A stretch of 64,000 bases of DNA, from the NCBI GenBank assembly GCA_900312665.1, contig ONZQ02000001.1, forward strand, positions 2,333,248-2,397,247, given 5' to 3'. Numbering within the stretch: the stretch's first letter is position 1; each line of letters begins with the position of its first letter. Made by a program: the position numbers and the translations under genes. Below the pieces are notes generated by a model. The model was not told the origin of the DNA. It was given only the letters and a program-made list of their open reading frames with translations, and did not search any database. Below are positions 12,297 to 24,683 of this stretch, one piece after another. The DNA comes from Cephalotrichum gorgonifer. Its lineage: Eukaryota > Ascomycota > Sordariomycetes > Microascales > Microascaceae.

Positions 12297-14265
12297 ATGC
12301 CTTCCATTGAACTCCCCGAGCTTCCCGCTCGCATCCCCGAGCTTGTCGACTACATCGCCGACAACGCCGAGAAGCCAATGGCTGAGATCATGGACCCCTA
12401 TCGCAAGTACGAGTCCGGTCTTCGAACTGTCTTCGCCCAGGACCGCCAGGACCCACGGCTGGACGACCCATACATCAATGTCCTCCCTCTATTCACGGAC
12501 AAGACGCATCGAATCCTTACCCGTGCCCGAGACCTCGCCGCTGAGCCTCAAGAGGAGAAAGACCGCTACATCATGGCCCTTCCTGATGATAAGCGTCGGC
12601 CCCACGGTTCCCCAGCAACCGTCGAATCGATCAAGGCGTTCCAGAAGAACTTTGGCATCTTCTCCGAGAACTCTCTTGCCGACATTAACTGGGACAACGT
12701 GGTTGCCGCTGGCTCTTCGGTCGTCAATTGTCTTTTACCCATCCCGCCTGCCTTCAACACGACCAAGCGGAAACTCCGTGAATACTACCACGAGAAGTTC
12801 TGTCCTGCCTCCGACGTGGACCTCTTCCTTTACGGCTTGGACGAGGAGCAGGCCATTGAGAAGATCAAGGAAATTGAGCGGGCCATCCGGGATGCTATTC
12901 TATCCGAGGTGACGGTCGTGCGCACCAAGTACGCGATCACAATCGCCTCACAATACCCCACTCGGCATGTTCAGGTAAGCACAGGTCATCATCAATCATC
13001 AATGTTTCTCGAATGCTACTAACACTGAGAACTAGATTGTTTTGCGCTCGTACAAATCTATCAGCGAGATCTTGACCGGGTTTGATATCGATTCCGCTGG
13101 AGGTGCCTATGATGGAGAACAGGTCTACGTCACCCCCCGGGCCCTCGGAAGCTTCATCACTCAGATCAACCAAATCGACCTCACCAGGCGAAGCCCTTCG
13201 TATGAAAATCGTCTATCCAAGTACTCGCACCGGAACTTTGAAGTGTACTGGCCCGAGCTTGACAGGAAGAGGGTGGATCCAACAATTTTCGAGAGGAGCT
13301 TCGGGCGAACCTTGGGTCTGGCCCGTCTGCTTGTTCTAGAACGGCTCCCCACCTCGAATGCGCGAGAGTTATACCTCAATAAGCGCCGTCAAGAGCGTGG
13401 CCGGCCCACCGTGTACTCCTCCCGCGCGCATCTCTGGGGGAATATCAAGGACAGTCATGAGGATGAGGTGGCCGATTGGGTGGACGAGACCGAGGTCTCC
13501 AACTATCATACATTTACCGTACCCTACGGCCAACACTTCCACGCCAAGAAGATTGAGAAGCTTTGCTATACTAGGGACCTCCTGCTCAACGCCGAATGGA
13601 ACCAAAACAAGCATCGCGAGGTCTACCTGCATCGCCATCCAGCCTTCTTTGGCCGGGTGGAGGACGTGATCAAAGACTGCTGCGGCTCCTGCCCCGTGGC
13701 AGTCACCCCAGAAGAAATTGAGGTCGCCGAGAAGGAGGCCGAGATTTACATATCCGGCAAGGTCAAGCTTCTGATAGACGACCCTGGCCGCCAGCAGATC
13801 GGCTCCTTCAACCCTCTGACGGCAGACGATTGGACCGACATGGCCTACGTGGGGAATACTGCACGTCTCTGTCAGTCCATCGTAGACTCGGACGTCGACG
13901 AGGTCCTAGCTTGGATGTCCCAGCCCGACGCCGATATCAATAAGCGCGATTATACAGGCAGAACCCCTCTCCAGCTCGCGGTCATGTGCTCGACACCCGA
14001 TGTTGTTAAGTCTATCATCGATCACGGAGCAAGGTTGACGGCTCGCATGGCGGATGGAAAGACCGCCCTCCACCTTGCTGCCGAGCGAGGTGTTCCCGAG
14101 ATCGTCAAGCTGTTAATGGAAAAGAGCATTGAAAATGAAGAGGCCGAGGAGGAGAAGCAGGATCAGAAACGCAAGCTCATTCGTGAATCTCACAAGGGCG
14201 AAGGTTTGCCAAAGCCAACATCCAGCGACGAGAAAGAGGAGGATGAGGATGAGGATGAGGACGAA

Positions 14266-14297
<32 letters not shown>

Positions 14298-17200
14298 TGA
14301 CGAAGAAGAATCCGATATTGACCTGGTGGATGACGAAAACTCCGATGATGGAGCCCAGTCCTTTGCCACTGGTTCGTTTGTCAAGGTGAAGAAGGAAGAG
14401 AAGAAGGACATCACAAGGGAGTTTGAGGCACCTGATGAAAGCGAACCTGACTTTTATAAGCCAGATGTGCTTGTTAGTCCCCCCCCCCTTCCCCCTTACT
14501 TTTTTCCCCTTCCCCCCTACCTAGCCGTTGGACTGCTAACTAACTCACCCAAGGCCTGGGATATACCCACTTCTCCGCTCCACCTCGCCATCGCACGTGG
14601 GCATGAAAGCGTGGTCAAGTTGCTGTGTGAGGTAAATTTCGCCTTCGATTCCCTGGTTGTTGCTTGTCCCTATAGTACTGACATTTCGTGTATAGTATGG
14701 TGCCGATGCCTTGCTCCCGGTCAAGCTCGTCGACTCGGATAGGGACCCTGTCGGAGCCATTCTTACTTTGACCCTTGCCGCGAGCCTTCCCCTTGAGGAC
14801 GCAAAGTCCATGGCGAAGCTACTCCTGGGACTTGGGGCATCTTCTGCGCAGGCAGATATGAACGGCTACACGGTGTTCCATAAATACGTCGAATCAGCTC
14901 GTTCCCAGTTGGTTGACATTCTTTTGGAGCACGATCAGCTAGGCGTTAAAACCGCCATCAACCATCTCGTCATGTCACGAAACTACTGGGACGTCTCGGT
15001 CGCTCCTCTTCATGCCGCCATCGCCGGAGGAGACCTTAGCCTGGTTCTCAAGCTTCTCAACGCTGGCGCCCAAATAGAAGTCGACTTTGAAACCTGGCTT
15101 AAAGCAGCCAAGGTATCCTCCCTAGCGCCTAGGCTGGGTACCTTTGAAGCGAACAAGAAGCTATTCGAGAGTGAAAGAACCCACCCACTCATCAAGGCGC
15201 TGTATGATACTGCGAACCCCCACCTTGCTCTCACGCTCCTGGACCGGGGAGCCGATCCAAACTCGATGCCACAATCGACGTATACCCTCATCCACAGCAG
15301 CTATCGGCAGGCGAATGGCCAGTTCACGACAGGCTATAATCGTACCAAGGGTGAGACCGTGCTAGACATCGTTCGCACCTACCTTGGGTATCTCCGAGAA
15401 TACAAGGGCCCCCATCACGCCGATAAGCCTATCCTAACACCTGGGATGGATGACTGTCTGGCTGGATATATGGAGGGTACATACAAACGATGGATAGTAT
15501 CGAGGGCCATCGCCAAAGCTAAGAAAGCACACGAGGGAGCCATGGCGAAGTATGAGAAAGTATTGTGCAGATCTACACACGTTGCGGATGACAAGCTTGG
15601 CGCAGCTCAAATTGCAGCTGTGAAGGATGAAATTGCTGCCTTCCAGAAGCTGGAGAAGGAGCTTTTGTCCAAAGGTGCCAAAACATTCCCAGAGCTCCAC
15701 CCTGAGATTGCAAACGCCAACCCCGGCCTCTACGCGCTCCCGAACACTTCAGGAAACGTGCAAAATACGGAGGGGGCCAACCCGCCCAAGACCAAACCTT
15801 ACGAATATGTGTTCCAGTTCAGCCGCGTGACCGATCTTACACAGGCAAGGAGGGACGCCTATGTTCAGCTGTAAGTTCCCTTATCCCTATACTATGATCT
15901 CCTCGTATGCGGTACTCGGATATGAGAATCAAGCACTAACGGTGGTGGCTACTATAGCTTTGAGGCTGCTTGGGCTGGTGACTTGGAGAAAATCAAGTCC
16001 CTGACGCTTCGTGCTTGGGACGAGGAACAGGTTGAACCTCCTCTGAAAATCACAGCGCTCGACGAAGACGGCAACTCTCCATTCTCATTAGCTTTCTTCC
16101 TCGGGCACTACGATGTTGCATGGGCAGTCGCGGAGATTGCTCACGCGCAGTACTCGCCAGGAGACGAAGAAAAGAAGCTCTACCAGCTTGAAATGAGTCG
16201 TGGTAATGACGGTGACTACTCCGACGAGTATTCCGAGGGAGAGACCTCCAGCGACGGCGAAGGAGACTATGAGCCCCGAGTCGTATCGAAGGTTATCGAC
16301 AAGAAGTTCACTATCGACAACATAGGCGAAGTATCAATGCAGGTCAAATCTCGGGTCAAGCCTCTGGCATTCATCGAGTGGCCCTGCAACGCTTTCGAGC
16401 TCAAGGATGGGGTGCCTGATCCCGAGACTTATCTGAGAGATACCCCTTGGAACTTCTTCATGCGCCACGACCGGGACGGAAAGAAGCTCAAACGCTTCCT
16501 GGACATTTGCATTCATTTCGGTGGGAAGAAGTACGAGGCAGTTCCGGGAACCGACTACACCTCATTTACTCTCCTCGAAGGCACCTTTAAGGGCTTCGTT
16601 GAGACGGGGAGGGTGAAGATCCTCAGGGAGATCATCAAGCGGACCGGTGCCGGGATTCCCGTGGATCACCTCGTGAAGAAGAGTGGCGTGGAGATGAAGG
16701 AAAAGCCACGATTCTACCAGGGCCTGTCAGTTTACGGAAAGAAGAGGTACGTAAAACATATCCCAGCCAGGCTTGCGCGAAAGGGCTTGTCCCCTTACGT
16801 ATCGTTGCCGAGCTACTAACGCCGCGATCCTCCACGTTTATAGGAAAGATTGGGCTTCTGCTGGCCGAAACATGTACGTCAAGCCCACCGGGCTGAACAC
16901 TCCTCCGATTTTGCATGTGGCCGCGAAGGGCCGGCGGGAGGCGGTCGAGTGGTTCTTGGGCGATGAGCCCCTGAAGCTCTACAAGGAGTTCAGTCAATCC
17001 AAGGCGGCCTCGGAAGACAGCCGTTACAGTCACTTGGCAACGGTCCCTGGTGGCTTTGAATCTGTAGTGTCCAAATGGCTCGGGAATCGAAGTGAGTAAA
17101 CCCAACCCAACCCTTCCGAAACTACATTTGAAGCCAATCTTGCTGGATGCCGAACCCTAACGCTTGGTGTAGATGAGCTCGTTCTCCATAGCGCAATGAT

Positions 17201-18386
17201 GGCGCCAGAAACTGAGGAAGCCGTGGGACTGGTTAAGTATCTCATCGAAAGTTGCCCGGCGTCGCTAGAAGCCAAGGACGAGAACAACAACACGCCCCTC
17301 CTCGCCGCTGCCTTCTTCGGGCGTGCGGAGTACTTGAAGATCCTCATCAGCGCCGGTGCGGATCAGTCAGTGAGGAATAAGTCGGGCGAGAACGTTATCC
17401 ATCGGGCCTTGATCAACGCTCCCAACGCGAGTGTCTTGAAGAAGATTCTGGATCTCCTAGACGAGAACCTGAGAACGCATCTACTCAAGCAGAAGACGAC
17501 GCTAGAGACGGGAGGTCGCACCCCTACCCACTTCTTCATTGAGAACATACCCAAGTTTTCCACCTTGACGCTCTTCTACCGGCCTCACAATCCCCGAACC
17601 TCCCGCTCCACTAAGGAGATGGTGGAGCTACTACTCGAATACAGCAGAGGCATCGAACTCGAGATGCTCGACTCGGCGGGCAACTCCCCCCTCCACACGG
17701 CCGTCATGGAGTCGATCCCCTGGCTTACAAGGGTCCTGGCTGGATTCCGCCCGAAGCTTCTGTTCCGTGAGAGCGCCGTCGGCCGGACGCCGGCAGAGGT
17801 CGCCCGTGACAAGTACACAGCCGAGGCCTTCGCGGCGCCCAACAACAACAGAAGGCCCACTCGGGCATACAACAACGAGGCCCAGTATGTCAATGCTCTC
17901 CACATGAAGGCTAAGCCGGTGGGGAAGAAAAAGTACGCACGGAGCGTGAAGGGAGTCTGGGAGCTGTGCTGCGAAATAATGGGGCAGTACCCGGACAGAC
18001 GAAGGCTCGTGAGCCTTGTCGAGGCGAGCGATGTGGCTCTTCGCCTAGGGGACCAGTACTCGTCGTCACGGTATTTCAGCATTCAAGTCAGGCGAGACAA
18101 TGATGATGACCCGGAGGAGACCGGCCAGGCGGAGGAGGCTAAGGACTTTGTCTTGGAGTGGATGACGTCGATGATGAATACGGTGCCCAGAACGGAGGCG
18201 AACGAGGCGAAGGCAGAGGCGTCGAAGACTGTATGGGAGGTCTGTGAGTCCTGCGGGGACAAGCACCCCACGAACAAAGGTAATGAAGAGGATGATGAGG
18301 ACGAGGATGATGAGGACGAGGATGATGAGGACGAGGATGATGAGGACGAGGATGATGAGGACGAGGAGGAAAGTGATAGTGAGTAG
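12297..18386 (+). CDS. Giant ankyrin-repeat protein with nucleotidyltransferase-like N-terminus
   Basis: Seven exons: 12297..12974, 13036..14472, 14554..14631, 14696..15870, 15958..16746, 16844..17091 and 17173..18386; 1872 residues, phases consistent. Start chosen at the ATG 12297; the upstream in-frame codon is TTG. Residues 110-255 have a nucleotidyltransferase-like pattern: GSS at 139-141, then SDVDLFLYG with Asp173/Asp175, then FDID (243/245) before YDG. A long conserved block follows (RRSPSYENRLSKY, EVYLHRHPAFFGRVEDVI, DDPGRQQIGSFNP). Ankyrin-like repeats run from about 530-590 and through 700-1650. Acidic D/E tracts lie near 628-660 and at the C-terminus. CESCGDKH near 1825 has a CxxC. 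There is no signal peptide or membrane segment. I know this block from ankyrin proteins of fungi without an assigned function; the NTase reading is inference. Intron 14473..14553 is 81 bp and in frame. Confidence 0.85.
14235..14310 (+). repeat. Acidic codon repeat (GAGGAT/GAGGAC) in the ankyrin gene
   Basis: About 75 bp of near-6-bp units encode alternating Glu and Asp, between ankyrin blocks of the large protein. Interrupted, so probably stable compared with the perfect repeat at the 3' end of the same gene. Confidence 0.9.
18291..18365 (+). repeat. Five perfect 15-bp repeats encoding the acidic C-terminus
   Basis: Five identical copies of GATGATGAGGACGAG at 18291, 18306, 18321, 18336 and 18351. 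Being a multiple of three, copy-number change would alter only the length of the acidic tail. The protein ends a few residues later with ESDSE. Confidence 0.95.
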
Positions 18387-21300
18387 GCATCACAATGGCA
18401 GCCAAGGGTGCGGCGGCTCGACAGACTAGGCCGGTAGTATTCCTTAGTTGATTCGGTTATGACAGTGGCTATCATTTCATTTCCCTCGGCGATACTGAAA
18501 CCGTTGGCCCCGTGCAACTGCAGTATGACACCCATCGCTTTCCCACCCTTCTTGACCATGACCAGTCGTGACGGCTGCATGCAGTCCAAACAAACAGAAG
18601 GAGCAGATAACATAGCAACGGGATAGGTGGGCACCCCGCGAACTATATTAATCTTGACGGCATCCCGACGCCGATATGTCGCAAGAAACCACGTAGCGAT
18701 AATAAAAGGGCATCGCTATCGCACGGAAACGTATATACTATATACCCCCCGTGGATAGCGCGATGGCCCGGCCCATGGGCGGGAGCGGGAAGTGGGGCGC
18801 GCGGGCGGAAGGTGGGTCCCCGACCGGAGACCCTGCCGCCTCCCCGCGGTGAGGCGGGTCGCGAGTCGGGCGAGGTTTCTTTGCATCAGGTGCATAGGGT
18901 CGAACGGCGCGGCGCAGACGGTAGGCGTGGTAGTGGGAGGTAGGAGGGGGTGACATTCCGTGGAGTCGTGTCACGGCGGGAGAGTAAGAGCACAGCAGAC
19001 ACACCCTCGCCCACCCGCCCGCCCGCCCGCTCTTCCGACATTAGAAAACGTGGCCCCGCTGCTGTTGTGCATGGCGCCGAGACCCTTAGCTCTCTCAGAA
19101 TCGCTAATGGTGCGCGACAGTGAGATGAAGGCTGGAGCTCGGGCTGCATGGCCCCCATGTATGTATGTTTGTTGGGGTCCGTCCCCCCCCCCAAGCTTGA
19201 AGATTTAGAGTGCGTCCAGCAAAAGGCCATGGGTCCGCCACGTCACCGGACGGGAGGGATGGGGCGTGCGCGGCCGGGGGAGATGACGAGTTTGGAGGAG
19301 CCATACTTAAGGTATGGGGTCTATGGAGTGTATGTGGGGGTTTACACCGCGGAGCGACCCCGATGGGCGGGCCGAGGAGGGCGGGGGAGGAGGGGGGGGT
19401 GCGCCGAGCTTTCCTCCTCCGCTGCTGTTTATCGTTGAAGGTCTTTTAATAGTTTAGAGGCTTCGGTTCATCGTTTAACGGACAAGGAGGCGCTGCTCGC
19501 CGGCCAGTTTCGCCGCTTACTTTTCGGAGACCTTGGCTGGGTGGGGTGGGGGGAACGAGAAGCCAATTCCTTTTGGTAGACAATTATCTCCCCCACCCCG
19601 CCTTTCCTTGACACCACCCTCAACCCCCTCCCCCGGCATTTCCTCCTCCGGCTGGCCGGTCCCTTGAAATATCTCGCGTCCAAAACTTCTAACTTGTCTG
19701 AATTAATCAAGAAGAAGTCACGAGGGAGCCGATGGGCCTCCGTTAGATCAACCTATTCCCTTTCTCGGCGGGCTGCATACCCTCGAGCGCACGGTGGGTT
19801 AGAAAGAGGGAAACAAGTGTTTTAGTACTCTATTTCTTACGCAAGGATACCTGGCCCTCCCTTTCCCCCTCAACCTGGTCCACGATGCGGCCCCTCGATG
19901 AGTTAGCTACTCTCCCCCGCCCTCCCCCTTCTTCCCGACCCTGGCCTGCGAATGGCTTTGCATAAGTCAGCACAGCAGGGAGGGAGGCCGGGTGAGGGTG
20001 GGTACAGCATCCGAGGAGGCCGGTGCCCTCAGGGCAGAGACATGATTTCTTTTACTCAAGGCGGAAGGACCTGCATGAAAGGGTGTTCAGGGGGGGGTGT
20101 TGGGAGTGTGAGTGTGAGGTGCTTATGGACGGAGTAAGGTTTGGTTCTGCATCTACTATGATCTAATACATCTCTCTCCCTCCCCCGTACCACTCACTGC
20201 CAGGTTCCCTTGCAGGCCTACCCCCTGTCCCTGTCCCGCCCATGCAGGCCGCCGCCCTCGCCCCCCTCCCCCCGGCTCGATATGCACGCCATAATACTAC
20301 CTCACACTTTCCTTGTTGGGTCGATTGTGCATGCTTGCACTCGACCTGGGTGTCGGTTGTTAGTCCGCACCGCACGTTCAAGGGTCTCAAGTGCAGTGTA
20401 CTTGGATATGGTAGATCAGGGGGCTTGCCTCGTGCTGCGCACCACGCATTAATTCGTGGCGGAAAAGGTTTGTCGTCGGATGACGATATTTCCCTCTCCG
20501 CCCCCCACATTAGGAATATCATAATAATACGGAGTACTCGCCTGGTTGGGAGAGATTTTGCAAGCCAAGTGTCCCGGAGAAAATGATCGTCCCCCTTTCC
20601 CTTCTCACAAGCTGAATCTGAGTCCCCCGTCTGGATCCTTTACACATGCCCCCTTCCCCCGGAGAGGCGAAGTACCAAAAGGGAACAAAAAAAGATGATA
20701 AAAAAGGAGGAAAAGAAAAAAGTTCACTCGCCCCACTACCCGATCCGCTCCTACATTACACCACGCTTGTCCCTCGCGCGCCCGCCGGGAAGCTTCGTGC
20801 CCAGCTCAGCGCAATACCCCGGAGTCCGGGTCCTCATCTCGCGTCACAGATATCAATGCAAGACATTGCCCGCGCCTCGCAGGTCGTAGATCCCACCCCC
20901 AACACGAGTTCTATTGATCTCTAAGCCGTAGCGGTACCTGATCTCCCCCCACCCCGTCCCCCGCCCTCTTCCCCCGGGGATCTTGCTATCCTAGACCCGT
21001 ACCAAAAGTTCGCAGAAAAGGGTAGACAAAGGGACGGATGGTTCGATCCAAGAGATGGGCGAAGTAGGGAAGAGGATTCTATACGTCTTACCCTCGATCG
21101 AATACGCGAAGGACCGTCCCGAGCGCAGATCCGTCCACGTCGTATTGGCGTCGGAACTCTTAGGGGGGGGGGTCAAAGCTCAGTCCTTCCCGAAAGGAGG
21201 TTAGCTGAGGCTTTATTCACGCTTTGGCCTTGGTTCCATGTTATAGGACGGGGGATCATGGAATCTCGGAGCCGGGGTACTCCAGCAGATCGTCCAGGTA

Positions 21301-23512
21301 TAGCTCAGGCATGGAACAAGATATTAGCCCTGGCCCAAGCTTAAGCTCCCTGGAAATCCTTCTTCGGCCCTACTGCTGAGGTCCAAAATACATCGGGGGG
21401 ATGGGTAGGTAAAGAAGAGGGGAGGGAGCACGCCAAAGCTAGCATGAGAACAGTGGAATACGGAAATGAGGGGTGTACGCATATCCCATCCACGGGGAGG
21501 AGGGTAGTTAGAAGACCGTAGATGAGGGGGATGGGCTGCTCCTCGTATGACACGGTACTCAGTACGCTATGGGTGCGATGGCCGATCCTCCCCGATCCAT
21601 GGCCGGACTACTGGGGCATCTATGCCGATTATCCACGACCTTGCCATCCGGGGCCGTCGCAACGAGTCCACATGGAGACCAATTTCCGCTTTGTAGCAAG
21701 CGACGGCCAACATGATGAGCACGGCAACGAATCCGAGAAACACAATCGACAGAGAGGAAACATACGCTGATGCCACTAGAAACCACCTCCATGACGATGA
21801 CTTCCCAGATAGTCCTCGCGCATGTACCCCCTGTTCATCGACGCTTTCGCCGAGGAGGATGTAGATAGTGGTGGCTGACACGATCCTTCGCCCCGCCAAC
21901 ACTTTGCTTGCCCTAGATTCGCTCTAGCACACCGAGGCCGAACTAACGCCGCCGTCGTAGGATCGGTGAGACGGAATGGTGAGTGGAATAGAGCAGCCCT
22001 TACGGGATCGTCGGTGCTCCTGACCGAGGACCTATACCTCCTCCTCCCTCGTCCCGCTAGGGTATTCGCCTCCGTGCCTGTGTGTCTCCCTCCGCATATG
22101 TCGGAAGCTTCTAAAATTCATCTATACCGACGACCCCAACACAGCCCCATCCCCCCCTCCTTTACAACGCGCGCTCGCCCCAAGGGAAGTCATGAACGGG
22201 AAGGGGGTTGGGTCCATCAGGGTGCTGAACTCTTCCTCCACCTGAGCTATGGGTTCCCCACGGGAAAAGCACAGGTACAGCTGACTATGCTGGATAAACC
22301 AACACAATGGAAACAAAAAGGGCAAACATCTCCAAAGGAGGGGCGTGTGGTTCTTAGCCGGGAGGCCAGAGTCATCTCCCGCAAGAGGGGGCAACTCTTG
22401 GCGACCCCCCCTTTTCTCTTCCTCGCTGCCCCCCTCCCGCCCCCAATTTTCTTTGTCCAGCTCCCCTCTTGGTCCGAAAATCACCAGGTCGCCTCGCCCG
22501 GATCGCATCTCCAGGGATATGTGGGTGTAGTCAGTTGTGAGTAATCCGCGGAACCGGCCGATCCAGAGAGCTCCCGTCCCGACACCCTCTGTTGCCTCCT
22601 CCCAGTTTCCGGGCTCCTCGGCAGCATTCACCTTCACACACCCCACCCCCCTTCTCTTTCCTTCCCCCTCCCCCTCTCCTCCTCGGCGACATCAAAGTGG
22701 AGGTGTAGAGGCACCCCCTCCTTCCTCCCCCCTTTTCTTCTTTCCCCTTCCCCTTCAGTCACCTCTCCACACCTGGTCATCCCCTCTGCCAGCTCATCTG
22801 GTATAATAGAGGTGAATTAAGAACGCATTGGAAGGGCCGCAGACTAGGTCTCATGCCAGGACATCCGTGTACAGTAAGAAACTAGCAAGATAAACAGGGC
22901 CTCATACCGCCCTAGTCCGGTCCAGGCTCAAAGTCGGGCGTGCCTACCAAAGAACCTGATAGCAAGCGCACTAATTTTCGGATCATGAGGCCAAATTCCT
23001 CGCTATAGGATATGCAATATTGATTATCGTCTCCGATCCCGCCCTATCAGCGTATTGTAGTGGTCCCGCTCGACTCATGAGGGAGGTATAACACAGCTGA
23101 AGTTGGCGGGCGAACGAATCACTGTGACGTGAGGGCGTTGGTGACGGTGTTAGTAGCGCTGAGGAGGTCAGAACTAGGACGATGTCCCTAGAAAGGTAGG
23201 TAGTGCCGCAACTCTGGGGATATGGAGCGAAGAGTGGATGGCCTGCAGCGATGCAATGTATCTCTGCCTGCATCGGTGGTCCCGAATCTCTGGTCTGTCG
23301 GTCAAATGCTCCAGAATTTCCTCGAATAGGTGGGCAGCATCCCGCCGGGGTGATTGAGATGTTTCCTTAACGAGATCCCAGTGTACACCCCTTCTTCGGG
23401 GTTGCGAAGTTGTATGATACCATCGGGGCGATGCCGTGCCCACCCTCCTTTCTGCGCGTAATAAACAAAAAGTTGGCTCGAGAAGCTCCAGAGAGATGGA
23501 AGAATGCTATTA
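18387..23512. other. Gene-poor region downstream of the ankyrin gene
   Basis: About 5 kb without a gene I can support. 18740-19420 is very GC-rich with C/G homopolymers and a CCCGC repeat near 19010. A minus-strand frame at 21902..21567 encodes one convincing hydrophobic segment and another frame at 21176..20991 ends at a GTAAGA donor-like site, but I could not join them into a gene. The B-box-like GGTTCGATCC near 21040 has no matching A box, so no tRNA is called. Confidence 0.4.
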
Positions 23513-23800
23513 TCATGCCACCGCTTTTGCCTTATGCTTGTGGGCTAGAGCCTTCTCCAAAGCCCGTCCCGGGAAGAGCCCAGTAACTTCATCGTAGTAC
23601 TCCACAACACGTACCCTTTCCCCAGGAGTCTTGAGGTCCAAGAGATACAAAAACGGCCTTTCAGCTTCCATTATTACTTGGAGACTAACCAATGGGCCAT
23701 AGCCCTGTTCGTGATAATGAGAGATTGGTAAAGCGAGATGCCTTAGAGAGTGTGTTTGAGGCCAGGCGCTTCCCCCGCGCCGTCGTCCTAGGTACACCAT
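23513..23800 (-). CDS. Hypothetical 95-codon open frame, weak
   Basis: ATG at 23800 and stop TGA at 23513. The C-terminal half reads like protein (RPFLYLLDLKTPGERVRVVE, then YYDEVTGLFPGRALEKA and a Lys/His-rich end), while the N-terminus (MVYLGRRRGGSAWPQ) looks less natural. A GTTAGT inside the frame near 23692 could be an intron donor, so the real start may differ. It lies about 350 bp downstream of the 54-residue gene on the same strand, and part of it could simply be transcribed flank. No domain recognised. Confidence 0.25.
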   Translation of the reverse strand: MVYLGRRRGGSAWPQTHSLRHLALPISHYHEQGYGPLVSLQVIMEAERPFLYLLDLKTPGERVRVVEYYDEVTGLFPGRALEKALAHKHKAKAVA

Positions 23801-24154
23801 AGATCGTACACCACCGAATCCAAAAGCCTTCTATGTCTTGCAAACCTAGGGTCGAGGCATTTCCTCGACCGATAAAAGTGCTGAAAGGATGGCTGACTTT
23901 TACTGTCGTAACGTCATCGTGAAAACACCATCCACCCCAAACGCCTTGTCATACGGTCATGACGAGCCAGTGAAATATCAAAACGAAATGCGCGTATTGA
24001 GTGTATCGGGCCGGTGCCGGGCGCTAATATCAGCAGACGCTAAAACTCGAGCGCGTAGGGTATCTTTAGTCGTGTGGTGTTGGCGTACGGGGATTCCTCG
24101 ACGTGCAGGTTTGGTTGAAGATTGCGGTCATCCAAGGGGCAAATCGGGATGCTA
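23801..24154. other. Short intergenic stretch, 3' flank of the 54-residue gene
   Basis: About 350 bp between the weak 95-codon frame and the stop of the 54-residue gene, presumably its 3' untranslated region and terminator. Nothing else is recognisable. Confidence 0.4.
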
Positions 24155-24319
24155 TCAACCACTGCAGAGAGGGCAGTGTCCTGGAAGAACAATGTAGCGC
24201 TCATGGGGGCCCTCAGGGCAAGCGTTCGTATGGGTCCCGTCCACGGAGGTGCCGAAGAAATGGGTGCCCGGGTCGATGCACGACGTGTAGATGTAAAAGT
24301 TCTTGGTGAAGTCGCACAT
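24155..24319 (-). CDS. 54-residue Cys/His-rich small protein
   Basis: Too short to pass a usual ORF cut-off but well supported as a gene. ATG at 24319..24317, TGA at 24157..24155. It begins MCDFTKNFYIYTSC, has Cys at 2, 14, 34, 49 and 52, a terminal CPLC (49-52), and His at 20, 30, 39 and 48, a composition that could bind zinc. There is no signal peptide, so it is probably intracellular. Upstream on the same strand are a 53-bp intron with consensus ends (24408..24356), a CT-rich leader and a TATATAAA box (24691..24684). I have an impression of similar MCxF-type small fungal hypothetical proteins, but cannot name a family. Function unknown. Confidence 0.65.
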   Translation of the reverse strand: MCDFTKNFYIYTSCIDPGTHFFGTSVDGTHTNACPEGPHERYIVLPGHCPLCSG

Positions 24320-24355
24320 TTTGTGAGATTCAAGTGAACAAGTATTGGGTGTGTT

Positions 24356-24408
24356 CTACGTAAAGGGTTAGCACGTCGAATCAGGACATCATGATGGCAA
24401 AGACTTAC
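24356..24408 (-). other. Probable 5'-UTR intron of the 54-residue gene
   Basis: Donor GTAAGT at 24408, branch-like GCTAAC, acceptor ACGTAG ending at 24356; 53 bp, a normal size here. No in-frame ATG precedes it that extends the protein, so it should lie in the leader. Confidence 0.6.
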
Positions 24409-24483
24409 GTAGATCTACCAGCTTTGAGGTATGACGTGACGAAGGGGAGTATCGTGCGATGAATGAGTAGTGGAGCTGAGGGT

Positions 24484-24527
24484 GAAGTTGAGCAGAAGCT
24501 GAGGTGAAGTTCAGCAGAAGCTGAGGT
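24484..24527. repeat. 22-bp tandem duplication in the leader
   Basis: Two 22-bp copies (24484-24505, 24506-24527) differing at one base. On the minus strand they read as a CT/CA-rich leader, about 165 bp upstream of the 54-residue start codon. Confidence 0.85.
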
Positions 24528-24683
24528 GATGTTGAGGATGAAGTCGAGGTAGGATGAAAAAAAAAGTTGAGGTGAGGTGAGATGAGGTTGAGTAGATATA
24601 TATGTCGTCTCTAAGACCAAAGAGATAAACGGCGAAGAGCAGAGATGTCGAGTGATGCCGGATGTCGTGATAGCATGGTTCTG

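Noticed and set aside
18740..19430. GC-rich island with short frames
   Set aside because: No domain, splice structure or start context; only composition is unusual.
21035..21055. B-box-like GGTTCGATCC suggesting a tRNA
   Set aside because: No A box at the right distance upstream and no cloverleaf could be drawn.
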